In this document: positions 6,286-13,353 of the stretch, piece by piece | How the letters are laid out: each line of letters opens with the position of its first letter | Position numbering within the stretch: position 1 is the first letter of the stretch | Assembly (NCBI GenBank): GCA_027055005.1 | Contig: JALUNR010000227.1 | Span: 1-21,388 of the forward strand | Source of the DNA: Campylobacterales bacterium | GTDB taxonomy: Bacteria; Campylobacterota; Campylobacteria; Campylobacterales; QNZT01 | DNA length: 21,388 nucleotides | Direction of reading: 5' to 3' | Translations under genes and position numbers: made by a program | The notes under the pieces: generated by a model | Told to the model about the DNA's origin: nothing | Database searches by the model: none | Seen by the model: only the letters and a program-made list of their open reading frames with translations

Positions 6286-7569
6286 TTGAAGATAGAGATA
6301 CAAAACAAACCATATAATTATATAACTGACAATTCTAAAGAAGTAGATGAAAACACTGCCTTCTTTCTTTGTAAGCAAAACGAAAAGTACAAACAAGATA
6401 ACTTTAAACATATCGTAACAGTCGATGATTTTATAGAGATATACAACTTAAAAGATATAAAAATAGTAGGAATCACAGGAACAAACGGCAAAACTACAAC
6501 AGCAGCTGCTATTTATTCATTTTTACTGGATTTAGGATATAAAGTAGGATTTCAAGGTACAAGAGGACTGTTTATAAATGAAGAAAAAATAGAGGGCAAA
6601 ACTCTAACAACTCCACTTATTTTTAACACACTAGAGCATATAAAAGAAGCAAAAGATAGTGGATGTGATTTTTTTGTCATGGAAGTAAGTTCTCATGCCA
6701 TAGATCAACATCGTATTGAAGGATTAGACTTTGAGTTAAAGATATATACAAATCTAACCCAAGATCATCTTGATTACCATAAAACATTTGAAGAGTATAA
6801 AAGGGTAAAAGAGAGTTTTTTCTTAGATGAAAGCAAAAAACTGATAAATAAAGATGCAAAAAAGATAAACTTCAACATAAAAAATGCCTTCACCTATGCC
6901 CTAGATGCCCCAGCAACCTACAATGTAACTGCATACACACTAAAGAACGGTATCTCAGCAGCCATAAGACACTTTGGAGAACTAGAAAGCCTGCACTCTA
7001 GCCTACAAGGAACTTTCAATGTTTACAATCTTTTAGCAGCAGTTGCATCGGTACAAATTCTAACAAACAAGCCTTTGAAAGAGATTTGTGAAGTAGTAGA
7101 AAACTTTGCAGGTGTAAGTGGTAGAATGGAAGTTATAAGCGAACAGCCACTAGTTATAGTTGACTTTGCTCATACTCCGGATGGCATGGATAAAGTGTTA
7201 GACTCCCTAAAAGATAAATCCATAAGCTTAGTGTTTGGAGCAGGTGGAGATAGAGATAAGTCCAAAAGACCACTTATGGGAAGAGTAGCAAACAGATATG
7301 CAAACAAAATCTACCTCACAAGTGATAACCCAAGAAGCGAAGACCCACAAACTATACTAGATGAGATAGCACAAGGCATAGATAAAAAAGAAAAACTAAA
7401 ACTAGTAGAACTAGATAGAAAAAAAGCCATCAAAAAAGCTTTCAGTGAACTTGAAGATGACCAAATCCTACTAATCCTCGGAAAAGGAGATGAAGACTAT
7501 CAAGAGATAGATGGAGTTAAGTATCCTTTTGATGATAGGGAAGTTGTGAGGGAGTTATTCACATACTAA
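6286..7569 (+). CDS. murE: UDP-MurNAc-tripeptide synthetase (meso-DAP adding)
   Basis: A cytoplasmic Mur ligase of 427 residues that adds meso-diaminopimelate to UDP-MurNAc-L-Ala-D-Glu in peptidoglycan synthesis. Visible motifs in order are the ATP loop GITGTNGKTT (62-71), MEVSSHAIDQHRIEG (132-146), TNLTQDHLDYH (155-165), the candidate carbamylated lysine K175 in YKRVKESFF, DFAHTPDG (293-300), FGAGGDRDKSKRP (317-329), the DAP-selecting DNPR (347-350) and LGKGDE (398-403). The N-terminal domain is short, as in other Campylobacterota. The start is TTG, 5 bases after AAAGGT (6275-6280); no ATG fits. The second half (from about 6840) uses noticeably more C-ending codons than the first half and the neighbours. 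It is the last gene of the unit that starts with the nifU-like gene. Confidence 0.95.
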   Translation: MKIEIQNKPYNYITDNSKEVDENTAFFLCKQNEKYKQDNFKHIVTVDDFIEIYNLKDIKIVGITGTNGKTTTAAAIYSFLLDLGYKVGFQGTRGLFINEEKIEGKTLTTPLIFNTLEHIKEAKDSGCDFFVMEVSSHAIDQHRIEGLDFELKIYTNLTQDHLDYHKTFEEYKRVKESFFLDESKKLINKDAKKINFNIKNAFTYALDAPATYNVTAYTLKNGISAAIRHFGELESLHSSLQGTFNVYNLLAAVASVQILTNKPLKEICEVVENFAGVSGRMEVISEQPLVIVDFAHTPDGMDKVLDSLKDKSISLVFGAGGDRDKSKRPLMGRVANRYANKIYLTSDNPRSEDPQTILDEIAQGIDKKEKLKLVELDRKKAIKKAFSELEDDQILLILGKGDEDYQEIDGVKYPFDDREVVRELFTY

Positions 7570-7643
7570 TTAATTATTTAAGAGTGAAGCATTTTTATCT
7601 AAAAAAATTCTAACTATGTCATCAAACTTTAAGCAAAAAAAGC

Positions 7644-7656
7644 TAAAATCGCATTC
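7644..7656 (+). promoter_or_regulatory. Promoter of rpmI-rplT
   Basis: TAAAAT at 7644-7649 in AAGCTAAAATCGCA is a good -10, almost identical to that of the alpha operon. Transcription would start near 7656, giving a leader of about 39 bases. The leader contains two AGGAG sequences, at about 7669-7673 and 7685-7689; only the second is placed for the rpmI start at 7695. The rest of the 125-bp gap after murE shows no gene and no clear terminator. Confidence 0.55.
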
Positions 7657-7694
7657 TTAAACTCTGTAAGGAGTAAATCAAACAAGGAGAAACA

Positions 7695-7889
7695 ATGCCA
7701 AAGATGAAAACACATCGTGGTGCCGCTAAAAGATTTAAAGTCAAAAAAAACGGTACTATCAAAAGAGGTTCAGCTTATAGAAGTCATATCTTGACTAAAA
7801 AATCTAAAAAGAGAAAAGTTGAGTTTAGAGCACCTCATATTGTTGATAAAACAAATGTAGCAGAAGTTAGAGAACTTCTAGGAAAATAG
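7695..7889 (+). CDS. rpmI: 50S ribosomal protein L35
   Basis: A 64-residue, highly basic L35 that begins MPKMKTHRGAAKRFKVKKNG and ends VAEVRELLGK, the normal length and sequence for the family. It is a late-assembling large-subunit protein. AAGGAG lies 5 bases upstream of the start. In most bacteria infC precedes rpmI; here, as in Campylobacter, it does not. The 101-base gap to rplT is unusually long and structured. Confidence 0.96.
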   Translation: MPKMKTHRGAAKRFKVKKNGTIKRGSAYRSHILTKKSKKRKVEFRAPHIVDKTNVAEVRELLGK

Positions 7890-7893
7890 TTTT

Positions 7894-7957
7894 AAGTCAA
7901 AAGACTTATCAATCCTCCTAAAGTTTAGCACTTTAGGGAAAAGTCTGGTAAAACCAG
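7894..7957 (+). promoter_or_regulatory. Structured rpmI-rplT intergenic RNA, candidate L20 control site
   Basis: Three hairpins lie in a row. A: AAGTC (7894-7898) with GACTT (7903-7907), loop AAAA. B: CCTAAAGT (7917-7924) with ACTTTAGG (7930-7937), loop TTAGC. C: CTGGT (7945-7949) with ACCAG (7953-7957), loop AAA. An alternative pairing, AGACTT (7902-7907) with AAGTCT (7941-7946), would enclose B and disrupt both A and C. L20 autoregulates rpmI-rplT in E. coli through mRNA structures that mimic its 23S site, so a similar role is plausible here but unproven. Confidence 0.5.
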
Positions 7958-7990
7958 CACCCAAAAATAAAAAGGTAAAAGGATACAAAC

Positions 7991-8341
7991 ATGAGAGTAA
8001 AAACTGGTGTAGTAAGAAGAAGAAGACATAAAAAGCTTTTAAAACAAGCAAGAGGTTTTTTTAGTGGAAGAAGAAAACACTTTAGAAAAGCAAAAGAGCA
8101 ATTAGAAAGAAGTTTAGTATATGCTTATAGAGATAGAAGACAGAAAAAAAGAGATTTTAGAAGACTTTGGATTGTAAGAATAAATGCTGCTTGTAGATTA
8201 AACGATATAAGTTATTCAAGATTTATAAATGGTCTTAAAAAAGCCAATATTGAACTAGATAGAAAAATTTTAGCAGACTTGGCTATGAATGATGCTAGTG
8301 CATTTACAAAAGTGGTAGAAGCAGCTAAAACTGCATTATAA
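7991..8341 (+). CDS. rplT: 50S ribosomal protein L20
   Basis: A 116-residue L20 with the basic N-terminal extension MRVKTGVVRRRRHKKLLKQA, the block ARGFFSGRRKHFRKA, and RRLWIVRINAACR followed by YSRFINGLKKANIELDRK. L20 is essential for early large-subunit assembly and binds domain II of 23S rRNA. AAAAGG at 7977-7982 serves as the ribosome-binding site. It is separated from rpmI by a structured gap and followed by a terminator-like hairpin. Confidence 0.97.
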   Translation: MRVKTGVVRRRRHKKLLKQARGFFSGRRKHFRKAKEQLERSLVYAYRDRRQKKRDFRRLWIVRINAACRLNDISYSRFINGLKKANIELDRKILADLAMNDASAFTKVVEAAKTAL

Positions 8342-8347
8342 AAAGGG

Positions 8348-8381
8348 TTAAGGAGCTTTCCTTGCTCCCTTAAAATTGTTT
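8348..8381 (+). terminator. Terminator after rplT
   Basis: TTAAGGAGC (8348-8356) pairs with GCTCCCTTAA (8364-8373) across the loop TTTCCTT, with one bulged C. The tail AATTGTTT at 8374-8381 is only moderately U-rich. It begins 6 bases after the rplT stop. Confidence 0.6.
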
Positions 8382-8438
8382 AAAAGACAAAAATACTCTT
8401 AAATTTAAATTATTAATCAAAAATTAATTAAAAATTAA

Positions 8439-8444
8439 TATAAT
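8439..8444 (+). promoter_or_regulatory. Promoter of the EAL-domain gene
   Basis: A perfect TATAAT at 8439-8444 lies in an A/T-only stretch. It would give a start near 8451 and a leader of about 30 bases. The ribosome-binding site AAGGG is at 8469-8473, 7 bases before the ATG. The remaining gap DNA is AT-rich with short repeats of AAAATTAAT and nothing else recognisable. Confidence 0.5.
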
Positions 8445-8480
8445 AAAAATGTATTAAAAGTAAAGTTTAAGGGTTTTTTA

Positions 8481-9713
8481 ATGTATTCGTCTTTAAGAGC
8501 ATTTGATAAATTAACGGCATTACCTACTAGACATGACTTTATGAAAGATCTGAAAAGTATAGATGCTCATGATAAACATGCATGTACCCTTATAAATATA
8601 CAAATTGATGATTTTGATGATATTAGTGAATATTTTGGTATGGATGTATCAAATGAAATAATATTTCAAGTGGCAAACTTTTTAAAAAATTCTCTTCCAA
8701 CAAGAAGTGCAAAATTATATAGATTTGAAATGGATAAATTTATGATATTTGTTTCGTCAAGAACATCATTGATTGATATAGATAATTATACTAAGGATTT
8801 AATTCAAGCTATAAGAAGAAAAAGTTTTTTAGCGTTAGGAAATTTATATAGTATATCAACTTCTGTTGGAGTGGCAAGAGGAAGAACAAATCTTTTTAGA
8901 AGATCATATTTAGCTTTAAATGATGCAAAATCTAGAGAATCTTCATATGTTATTTATAATCATAAAAGTAATATTGAAGAAAAATTTTTAAAAAATATTC
9001 AAATGCATCAAATAATAAAAGATGCTATTGAAAATGATAAGATAGTAGCCTTTTTTCAACCAATAGCAAATACAAAAACAAAAAGAATAGAAAAATATGA
9101 AGCTCTTATACGAATAAGAAATGACGATGGAACTTATAAATCACCAGTAGAGTTTTTAGATATTGCAAAAAAAGTAAAACTATATACAAAGCTTACAAAA
9201 AAGATGGTTTCACTTGCTATTTCAAGAATAGAGTTTACGAGAAAACCAGTAACTATCAACATAACAATGGATGATATAGAAAATCTTTCAATATCAAGAT
9301 ATATATATAATAGTGTTTTAAAGAGTGATTTAGGAAAGTTTATAACATTTGAATTAGTTGAGAGTGAAGAAATAAAATCTTTTATCAAAGTTTCTAACTT
9401 CATAAAAAAGTTAAAAATACTTGGTTGTAAATTTGCAATAGATGATTTTGGTAGTGGATATTCTAACTTTGAAAATATTTTAAAGTTAGATTTTGATTAT
9501 ATCAAGATAGATGGGTCACTCATAAAAAATATTGATAAATCATATCAAAATGAACTATTTGTAAAAACAATAGTAAATATGGCTAAAGAGTTAAATATAC
9601 AAACAATAGCTGAATATGTTTATAATAAATCAGTATATAAAAAGATTAATGAATTAGGAATAGATTTTGTACAAGGTAATTATATAGGAAAAGCAAGAGG
9701 ATTTATAGCTTAG
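8481..9713 (+). CDS. EAL-domain c-di-GMP phosphodiesterase with degenerate GGDEF domain
   Basis: A 410-residue soluble protein with a GGDEF-like domain (about 5-160) and an EAL domain (about 172-408). The GGDEF domain starts with the usual FDKLTALPTR, but its signature is EMDKF at 83-87, so cyclase activity is not expected. The EAL domain keeps the residues used for metal binding and catalysis: Q193, E207 in EALIR, N260 in NIT, E291 in FELVE, D321/D322 in DDFGSGYS, K342 in IKID and E378 in AEYV. It should therefore hydrolyse c-di-GMP to pGpG. There is no membrane segment or sensor domain; the dead GGDEF domain may act as a GTP-sensing regulator, as known for similar proteins. It has its own promoter between rplT and the pssA-like gene and is unrelated in function to its neighbours. 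Confidence 0.9.
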   Translation: MYSSLRAFDKLTALPTRHDFMKDLKSIDAHDKHACTLINIQIDDFDDISEYFGMDVSNEIIFQVANFLKNSLPTRSAKLYRFEMDKFMIFVSSRTSLIDIDNYTKDLIQAIRRKSFLALGNLYSISTSVGVARGRTNLFRRSYLALNDAKSRESSYVIYNHKSNIEEKFLKNIQMHQIIKDAIENDKIVAFFQPIANTKTKRIEKYEALIRIRNDDGTYKSPVEFLDIAKKVKLYTKLTKKMVSLAISRIEFTRKPVTINITMDDIENLSISRYIYNSVLKSDLGKFITFELVESEEIKSFIKVSNFIKKLKILGCKFAIDDFGSGYSNFENILKLDFDYIKIDGSLIKNIDKSYQNELFVKTIVNMAKELNIQTIAEYVYNKSVYKKINELGIDFVQGNYIGKARGFIA

Positions 9714-9749
9714 TTTTGCTAAACTTCAAAAAACAATGAGGTACTAAAA

Positions 9750-10301
9750 ATGAATTTATTTGATAAAAACAATCACTTTAATCTTGCAAATATAGTAACA
9801 TTTACAAATATCACTTTTGGTATAACAGCTATGTACTTTATACAACAACACAATTTTTTTGTAGCTATTATCCTAGCTTGGTTTGCAGGAGCGTTTGATA
9901 TTATAGATGGAAAACTAGCTAGAAAATATAAGCTTTCTTGCGAGTTTGGTATCCAACTAGACTCTTTTGCTGATTTTATCTCATTTGTAGTCATGCCAGC
10001 ATTTTTACTTTTCTATGCTTTAGAAAAATCAAACGGATTTGAACTCTTAGTTTCAGGAGGGATCTTTATATACTACATTATAAGTGGACTAAGAAGACTT
10101 ATACAGTTTAACATAGATGCAGAAGTTGGAGAAGTAGCTAAGTATTTTGTTGGAGTTCCAACTCCTCTAGGGGCAATTTTGTTGTGGATTTTGTATCTTT
10201 TATATTCTTATTCATTAGTTACAAATATCTTTTTGATTCTCACTTTTGTGGCAACTATAGCATATCTACTCAATTCAAGAGTAAAAATTCCACATCCTTA
10301 A
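9750..10301 (+). CDS. pssA: CDP-alcohol phosphatidyltransferase, probably phosphatidylserine synthase
   Basis: A 183-residue membrane enzyme with about five to six hydrophobic segments. The family signature DGx2ARx8Gx3Dx3D is complete (D53, G54, A57, R58, G67, D71, D75) and binds the CDP-diacylglycerol phosphates and metal. The later FVGVPTPLGA (133-142) resembles the FxGLPxPxAA segment of PssA, which makes CDP-diacylglycerol:serine phosphatidyltransferase, the first step to phosphatidylethanolamine, the best guess. The length is close to the short Bacillus-type PssA rather than longer Campylobacter forms. Other CDP-alcohol enzymes are not excluded. GAGGT lies about 7 bases before the ATG. 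The spacing of 36 bp suggests read-through from the EAL gene. Confidence 0.82.
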   Translation: MNLFDKNNHFNLANIVTFTNITFGITAMYFIQQHNFFVAIILAWFAGAFDIIDGKLARKYKLSCEFGIQLDSFADFISFVVMPAFLLFYALEKSNGFELLVSGGIFIYYIISGLRRLIQFNIDAEVGEVAKYFVGVPTPLGAILLWILYLLYSYSLVTNIFLILTFVATIAYLLNSRVKIPHP

Positions 10302-10304
10302 TAC

Positions 10305-10323
10305 TATCCTTATGTAAAGGATA
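10305..10323 (+). terminator. Weak hairpin after pssA
   Basis: TATCCTT (10305-10311) pairs with AAGGATA (10317-10323) around ATGTA, directly after the pssA stop. The following bases are A-rich rather than U-rich, so it may stabilise the 3' end or act as a poor terminator only. Confidence 0.35.
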
Positions 10324-10350
10324 AAAATTACTAAAAAACTCAAAAAACTA

Positions 10351-10379
10351 TTGACTTTGTAAAAAAAATACAATATACT
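10351..10379 (+). promoter_or_regulatory. Near-consensus sigma-70 promoter of the S10-spc operon
   Basis: TTGACT (10351-10356) and TATACT (10374-10379) are separated by 17 bp, the best -35/-10 pair in the window. Each differs from consensus at one base. Transcription would start near 10386, giving a leader of about 50 bases. A recognisable -35 stands out because the other promoters here show only a -10. Confidence 0.8.
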
Positions 10380-10399
10380 CCAAGTCCAAATAAAAATCC

Positions 10400-10430
10400 G
10401 TCGTCTAAAAGCGACAAGTTCTTTAAAGGA
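10400..10430 (+). promoter_or_regulatory. Short leader hairpin and ribosome-binding site of rpsJ
   Basis: GTCGT (10400-10404) pairs with GCGAC (10411-10415) around CTAAAA, with one G:U. GACAAGT overlaps its 3' side at 10413-10419, and AAAGGA (10425-10430) lies 6 bases before the rpsJ start. The leader is far shorter than the E. coli S10 leader bound by L4, so control by that exact mechanism is unlikely. Confidence 0.4.
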
Positions 10431-10436
10431 AAATAT

Positions 10437-10751
10437 ATGGAAAAAATCAGACTTAAGCTTAAAGCTTATGATCATAGAGTTTTAGACAGATCTGTTGCAG
10501 CTATTGTTGATGCTGTTAAGAGAACTGGTGCTGAGATTAGAGGACCAATCCCTCTACCTACAAAAATCAAAAAATATACAGTATTAAGATCACCGCATGT
10601 TAACAAGGATAGTCGTGAGCAGTTCGAAATGAGAATGCACTCTCGTCTTATAGATGTTGTTTCTGCAACAGGTGATACTGTAGATTCATTGATGAAACTT
10701 GACATTGCTCCTGAAGTTAATGTTGAAGTTAGAGCAATGGGTCAAAGTTAA
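10437..10751 (+). CDS. rpsJ: 30S ribosomal protein S10 (NusE)
   Basis: A 104-residue S10, normal length. KIRLKLKAYDHRVLD, GPIPLPTK (36-43) and SPHVNKDSREQFEMRMHSRL (52-71) are diagnostic. S10 belongs to the head of the small subunit and also works with NusB in antitermination and with NusG in transcription-translation coupling. It is the first gene of the S10-spc operon behind the promoter at 10351. Confidence 0.98.
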   Translation: MEKIRLKLKAYDHRVLDRSVAAIVDAVKRTGAEIRGPIPLPTKIKKYTVLRSPHVNKDSREQFEMRMHSRLIDVVSATGDTVDSLMKLDIAPEVNVEVRAMGQS

Positions 10752-10762
10752 GGGGAGACGAT

Positions 10763-11338
10763 ATGGAATATATAGTAGAAAAAATCGGAATGAGTAGAAC
10801 TATCACAGTACCAAGCACATCAGTTACACTTTTAAAAGTTGTAGATGCGAAAGTTTGTGAAGTTACAGAAAATGGTGCAATCGTAGCTTATCCAAAAGGT
10901 AAAAAGTTTGATAAAGCTATAGAGGGACAACAAAAAAAATACTCTCTAAGCAAAGAGTTTAATAGATTTGTAACACTTAAACTAAAAGATGTTGAAGCTG
11001 GTGATTTAGATAAAGCACCACTAAGTGAAGCTAAAGTTGTAAAATCTTCTTTTAACACAAAAGGTAGAGGTTTTGCAGGTGTTATGAAAAGACATAACTT
11101 TGCAGGTGGACCAGGAAGTCACGGTTCAAGATTTCATAGACGTGTAGGTTCAATCGGTAATGCAGAGTGGCCTGGTCGTGTTCAAAAAGGTAGAAAAATG
11201 CCTGGACACTATGGAAATACAAAAGTAACAGTTAAAAATGAAATAGTTTCATTTGATAGTGAAACAGGAATCCTAGCTGTTAAGGGATCAATTCCAGGAG
11301 CAAATGGTGCTTATGGAAAAGTAAGGATAGTTAAATGA
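10763..11338 (+). CDS. rplC: 50S ribosomal protein L3
   Basis: A 191-residue L3. The N-terminus EYIVEKIGMSRTITVPSTSV is shorter and more divergent than in gammaproteobacteria. The core HNFAGGPGSHGSRFHRRVGS, the block AEWPGRVQKGRKMPGHYGN and the end GANGAYGKVRIVK are typical. L3 is an early assembly protein near the peptidyl transferase centre. AGGGGAG precedes the start. Its last codons overlap rplD by 4 bases (ATGA), a sign of coupled translation. Confidence 0.96.
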   Translation: MEYIVEKIGMSRTITVPSTSVTLLKVVDAKVCEVTENGAIVAYPKGKKFDKAIEGQQKKYSLSKEFNRFVTLKLKDVEAGDLDKAPLSEAKVVKSSFNTKGRGFAGVMKRHNFAGGPGSHGSRFHRRVGSIGNAEWPGRVQKGRKMPGHYGNTKVTVKNEIVSFDSETGILAVKGSIPGANGAYGKVRIVK

Positions 11339-11949
11339 GTAAAGCAATAGTACTAGATAGTAGTTTTAAAAGTAGTGGAGAGATGGATTTACCAGCTTCA
11401 TTTTTTGAAGTTAATTCTCACAACTTATATCTATATGTTAAGTCTTACCAATCAGCTTTAAGAGCAAATACTGCTAAGACAAAAACAAGAGCAGAAGTAA
11501 GTGGTGGTGGAAAGAAGCCTTGGAGTCAAAAAGGTAGAGGTGGAGCAAGAGCTGGTTCTAACAGATCACCTATTTGGGTTGGAGGTGGTGTAAGCCATGG
11601 TCCAAAAAACAATAGAAACTACTTTCAAAAAGTAAACAAAAAGCAAAAAAGACTTGCTTTAGAAGCTGCACTTGCAGAAAAAGCAAACAGTGGAAAACTT
11701 TTTGTAGTTGATACCGTAGGAGTTGAGTCTGGAAAAACTAAAGATGCAGCAAATATAATAAAATCTTTAGAGACTAGAAGTGCATTAGTAGTTAAAGAGC
11801 TTATAGATGAAAAATCATTTTATGCTTTTAGAAACTTAAACAATGCATACTTGATTGAGCCAAATGAATTAAATGCTTATACAGCAGTTGCTTTTGAGTC
11901 GATCATAATAGAAAAAAATGTTTTAGAAAACTTAACAAAAGAGGGCTAA
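11335..11949 (+). CDS. rplD: 50S ribosomal protein L4
   Basis: A 204-residue L4. KTRAEVSGGGKKPWSQKGRG with the following ARAGSNRSPIWVGGG is the extended loop that lines the peptide exit tunnel and forms the tunnel constriction together with L22. SHGPKNNRNYFQKVNKKQKR fits the family. L4 represses the S10 operon in E. coli; no similar leader is seen here. It overlaps rplC by 4 bases and is followed by rplW after 1 base. Confidence 0.96.
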   Translation: MSKAIVLDSSFKSSGEMDLPASFFEVNSHNLYLYVKSYQSALRANTAKTKTRAEVSGGGKKPWSQKGRGGARAGSNRSPIWVGGGVSHGPKNNRNYFQKVNKKQKRLALEAALAEKANSGKLFVVDTVGVESGKTKDAANIIKSLETRSALVVKELIDEKSFYAFRNLNNAYLIEPNELNAYTAVAFESIIIEKNVLENLTKEG

Positions 11950-11950
11950 G

Positions 11951-12232
11951 ATGGCAGATATAACAGATATAAAAGCAATTCTTTATACAGAGAAGAGTTT
12001 AAGCCTTCAAGAAAATGGAGTTGTTGTTATAGAGACAAGTCCAAAAATGACAAAGAATGGTTTAAAAGAAGTTTTAAGAGAGTACTTTGGTTTTGTTCCT
12101 GTGAAAATAAACTCACTAAGAATGAATGGAAAAGTTAAAAGATTTAAAGGTATCGAAGGTAAAAGACCAGACTATAAAAAGTTTTATGTGACTCTACCTG
12201 AAGGTGCAAATATAGAAAGTGTGGAGGTATAA
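11951..12232 (+). CDS. rplW: 50S ribosomal protein L23
   Basis: A 93-residue L23. YTEKSLSLQENGVVVIETSP, the segment REYFGFVPVKINSLRMNGK and GKRPDYKKFYVTLPEG match the family. L23 sits at the tunnel exit and is the docking site for trigger factor and signal recognition particle. GAGGGC overlaps the rplD stop. One base separates it from rplB. Confidence 0.95.
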   Translation: MADITDIKAILYTEKSLSLQENGVVVIETSPKMTKNGLKEVLREYFGFVPVKINSLRMNGKVKRFKGIEGKRPDYKKFYVTLPEGANIESVEV

Positions 12233-12233
12233 G

Positions 12234-13064
12234 ATGGCAATTAGAACATATAGACCATATACACCTAGTAGAAGATTTATGACTGGACTTGATTCAGCTG
12301 ATATTACATCAAAACCTACTGTAAAATCACTACTAAAAAAATTATCAGCATCTGGTGGTAGAAATAACAATGGTAGAATTACTTCAAGACATAAAGAAGC
12401 AGGTGCTAAAAAACAATACAGAATAATAGACTTCAAAAGAAGAAAATTTGGTATTGAAGGAACTGTAACAACAGTTGAATACGATCCATATAGAAACTGT
12501 AGAATCTGTCTTGTAACTTACAGTGATGGTGATAAAAGATATATTTTACAACCATCAGGACTTAAAGTAGGTGATAAAATCCAATCAGCAGAAACTGGCC
12601 TTGATATCAAACCAGGTAATGCTATGAAGCTTAAAAATATCCCTGTTGGTACAATCATACACAACATCGAGATGAAACCAGGTAAAGGTGGCCAAATAGC
12701 TAGAAGTGCTGGTGGGTATGCTCAACTTATGGGTAAAGAAGACAAATATGTAGTACTTAGACTTCCAAGTGGAGAGATGAGACAAATACTATCAGAGTGT
12801 ATGGCAACAATAGGAACAGTTGGAAATGAAGATTGGTCAAATGTTGTTATAGGTAAAGCTGGAAGAAACAGACATCGTGGTATAAGACCTCAAACTAGAG
12901 GATCTGCTATGAACCCAATCGATCACCCTCATGGTGGTGGTGAAGGTAAAACAAATGCTTCAAGACATCCAGTTAGTCCGTGGGGTATGCCTACTAAAGG
13001 TTATAAAACTAGAAGAAAAAAAGCTAGTGATAAACTTATAATTACTAGAAGAAAAGGAAAATAG
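12234..13064 (+). CDS. rplB: 50S ribosomal protein L2
   Basis: A 276-residue L2. I chose ATG 12234 (MAIRTYRPYTPSRRF) because it matches the family start and follows GGAGG at 12223-12227; an in-frame GTG at 12219 would add five residues and overlap rplW. The motif NPIDHPHGGGEGKT at 227-240 includes H231, equivalent to the E. coli histidine H229 important for peptidyl transfer. L2 is required for subunit association. The rpsS start follows the stop with no gap. Confidence 0.97.
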   Translation: MAIRTYRPYTPSRRFMTGLDSADITSKPTVKSLLKKLSASGGRNNNGRITSRHKEAGAKKQYRIIDFKRRKFGIEGTVTTVEYDPYRNCRICLVTYSDGDKRYILQPSGLKVGDKIQSAETGLDIKPGNAMKLKNIPVGTIIHNIEMKPGKGGQIARSAGGYAQLMGKEDKYVVLRLPSGEMRQILSECMATIGTVGNEDWSNVVIGKAGRNRHRGIRPQTRGSAMNPIDHPHGGGEGKTNASRHPVSPWGMPTKGYKTRRKKASDKLIITRRKGK

Positions 13065-13343
13065 ATGGCAAGAAGTTTAAAAAAAGGTCCATTTATAGAT
13101 GATCATTTACTAAAAAAAGTACAAAAAGCAAAAGAGAGTGGTGATAAAAAGCCTATCAAAACTTGGTCAAGAAGAAGTACCATCATACCAGATATGATAG
13201 GATTCACTTTCTCAGTACACAATGGTAGAAACTTTGTTCCAGTATATATAACTGAAAATCATATCGGTTATAAACTAGGAGAGTTTGCTCCAACTAGAAC
13301 ATTTAAAGGGCATAAAGGCTCTGTTCAAAAGAAAATAGGTTAG
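13065..13343 (+). CDS. rpsS: 30S ribosomal protein S19
   Basis: A 92-residue S19 that begins MARSLKKGPFIDDHLLKKV. WSRRSTIIPDMIGFTFSVHN, VYITENHIGYKLGEFAPTRT and FKGHKG are the family hallmarks. S19 lies in the head of the small subunit next to S13. Its ribosome-binding sequence lies inside the end of rplB (GAAAAGGAAA), with no intergenic base. Confidence 0.97.
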   Translation: MARSLKKGPFIDDHLLKKVQKAKESGDKKPIKTWSRRSTIIPDMIGFTFSVHNGRNFVPVYITENHIGYKLGEFAPTRTFKGHKGSVQKKIG

Positions 13344-13353
13344 GGGTTAGATA

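Noticed and set aside
8401..8460. AT-rich repeats resembling an origin or curved DNA region
   Set aside because: No DnaA boxes or regular unit is seen; the stretch is short and fits an ordinary promoter region of an AT-rich genome.
9701..9724. Terminator between the EAL gene and pssA
   Set aside because: Only a 4-bp pairing (TTAG with CTAA) is possible and there is no U tract.
12219..12233. GTG start giving rplB five extra residues
   Set aside because: The extra residues (MWRYK) do not resemble L2, and GGAGG is placed for the ATG at 12234.
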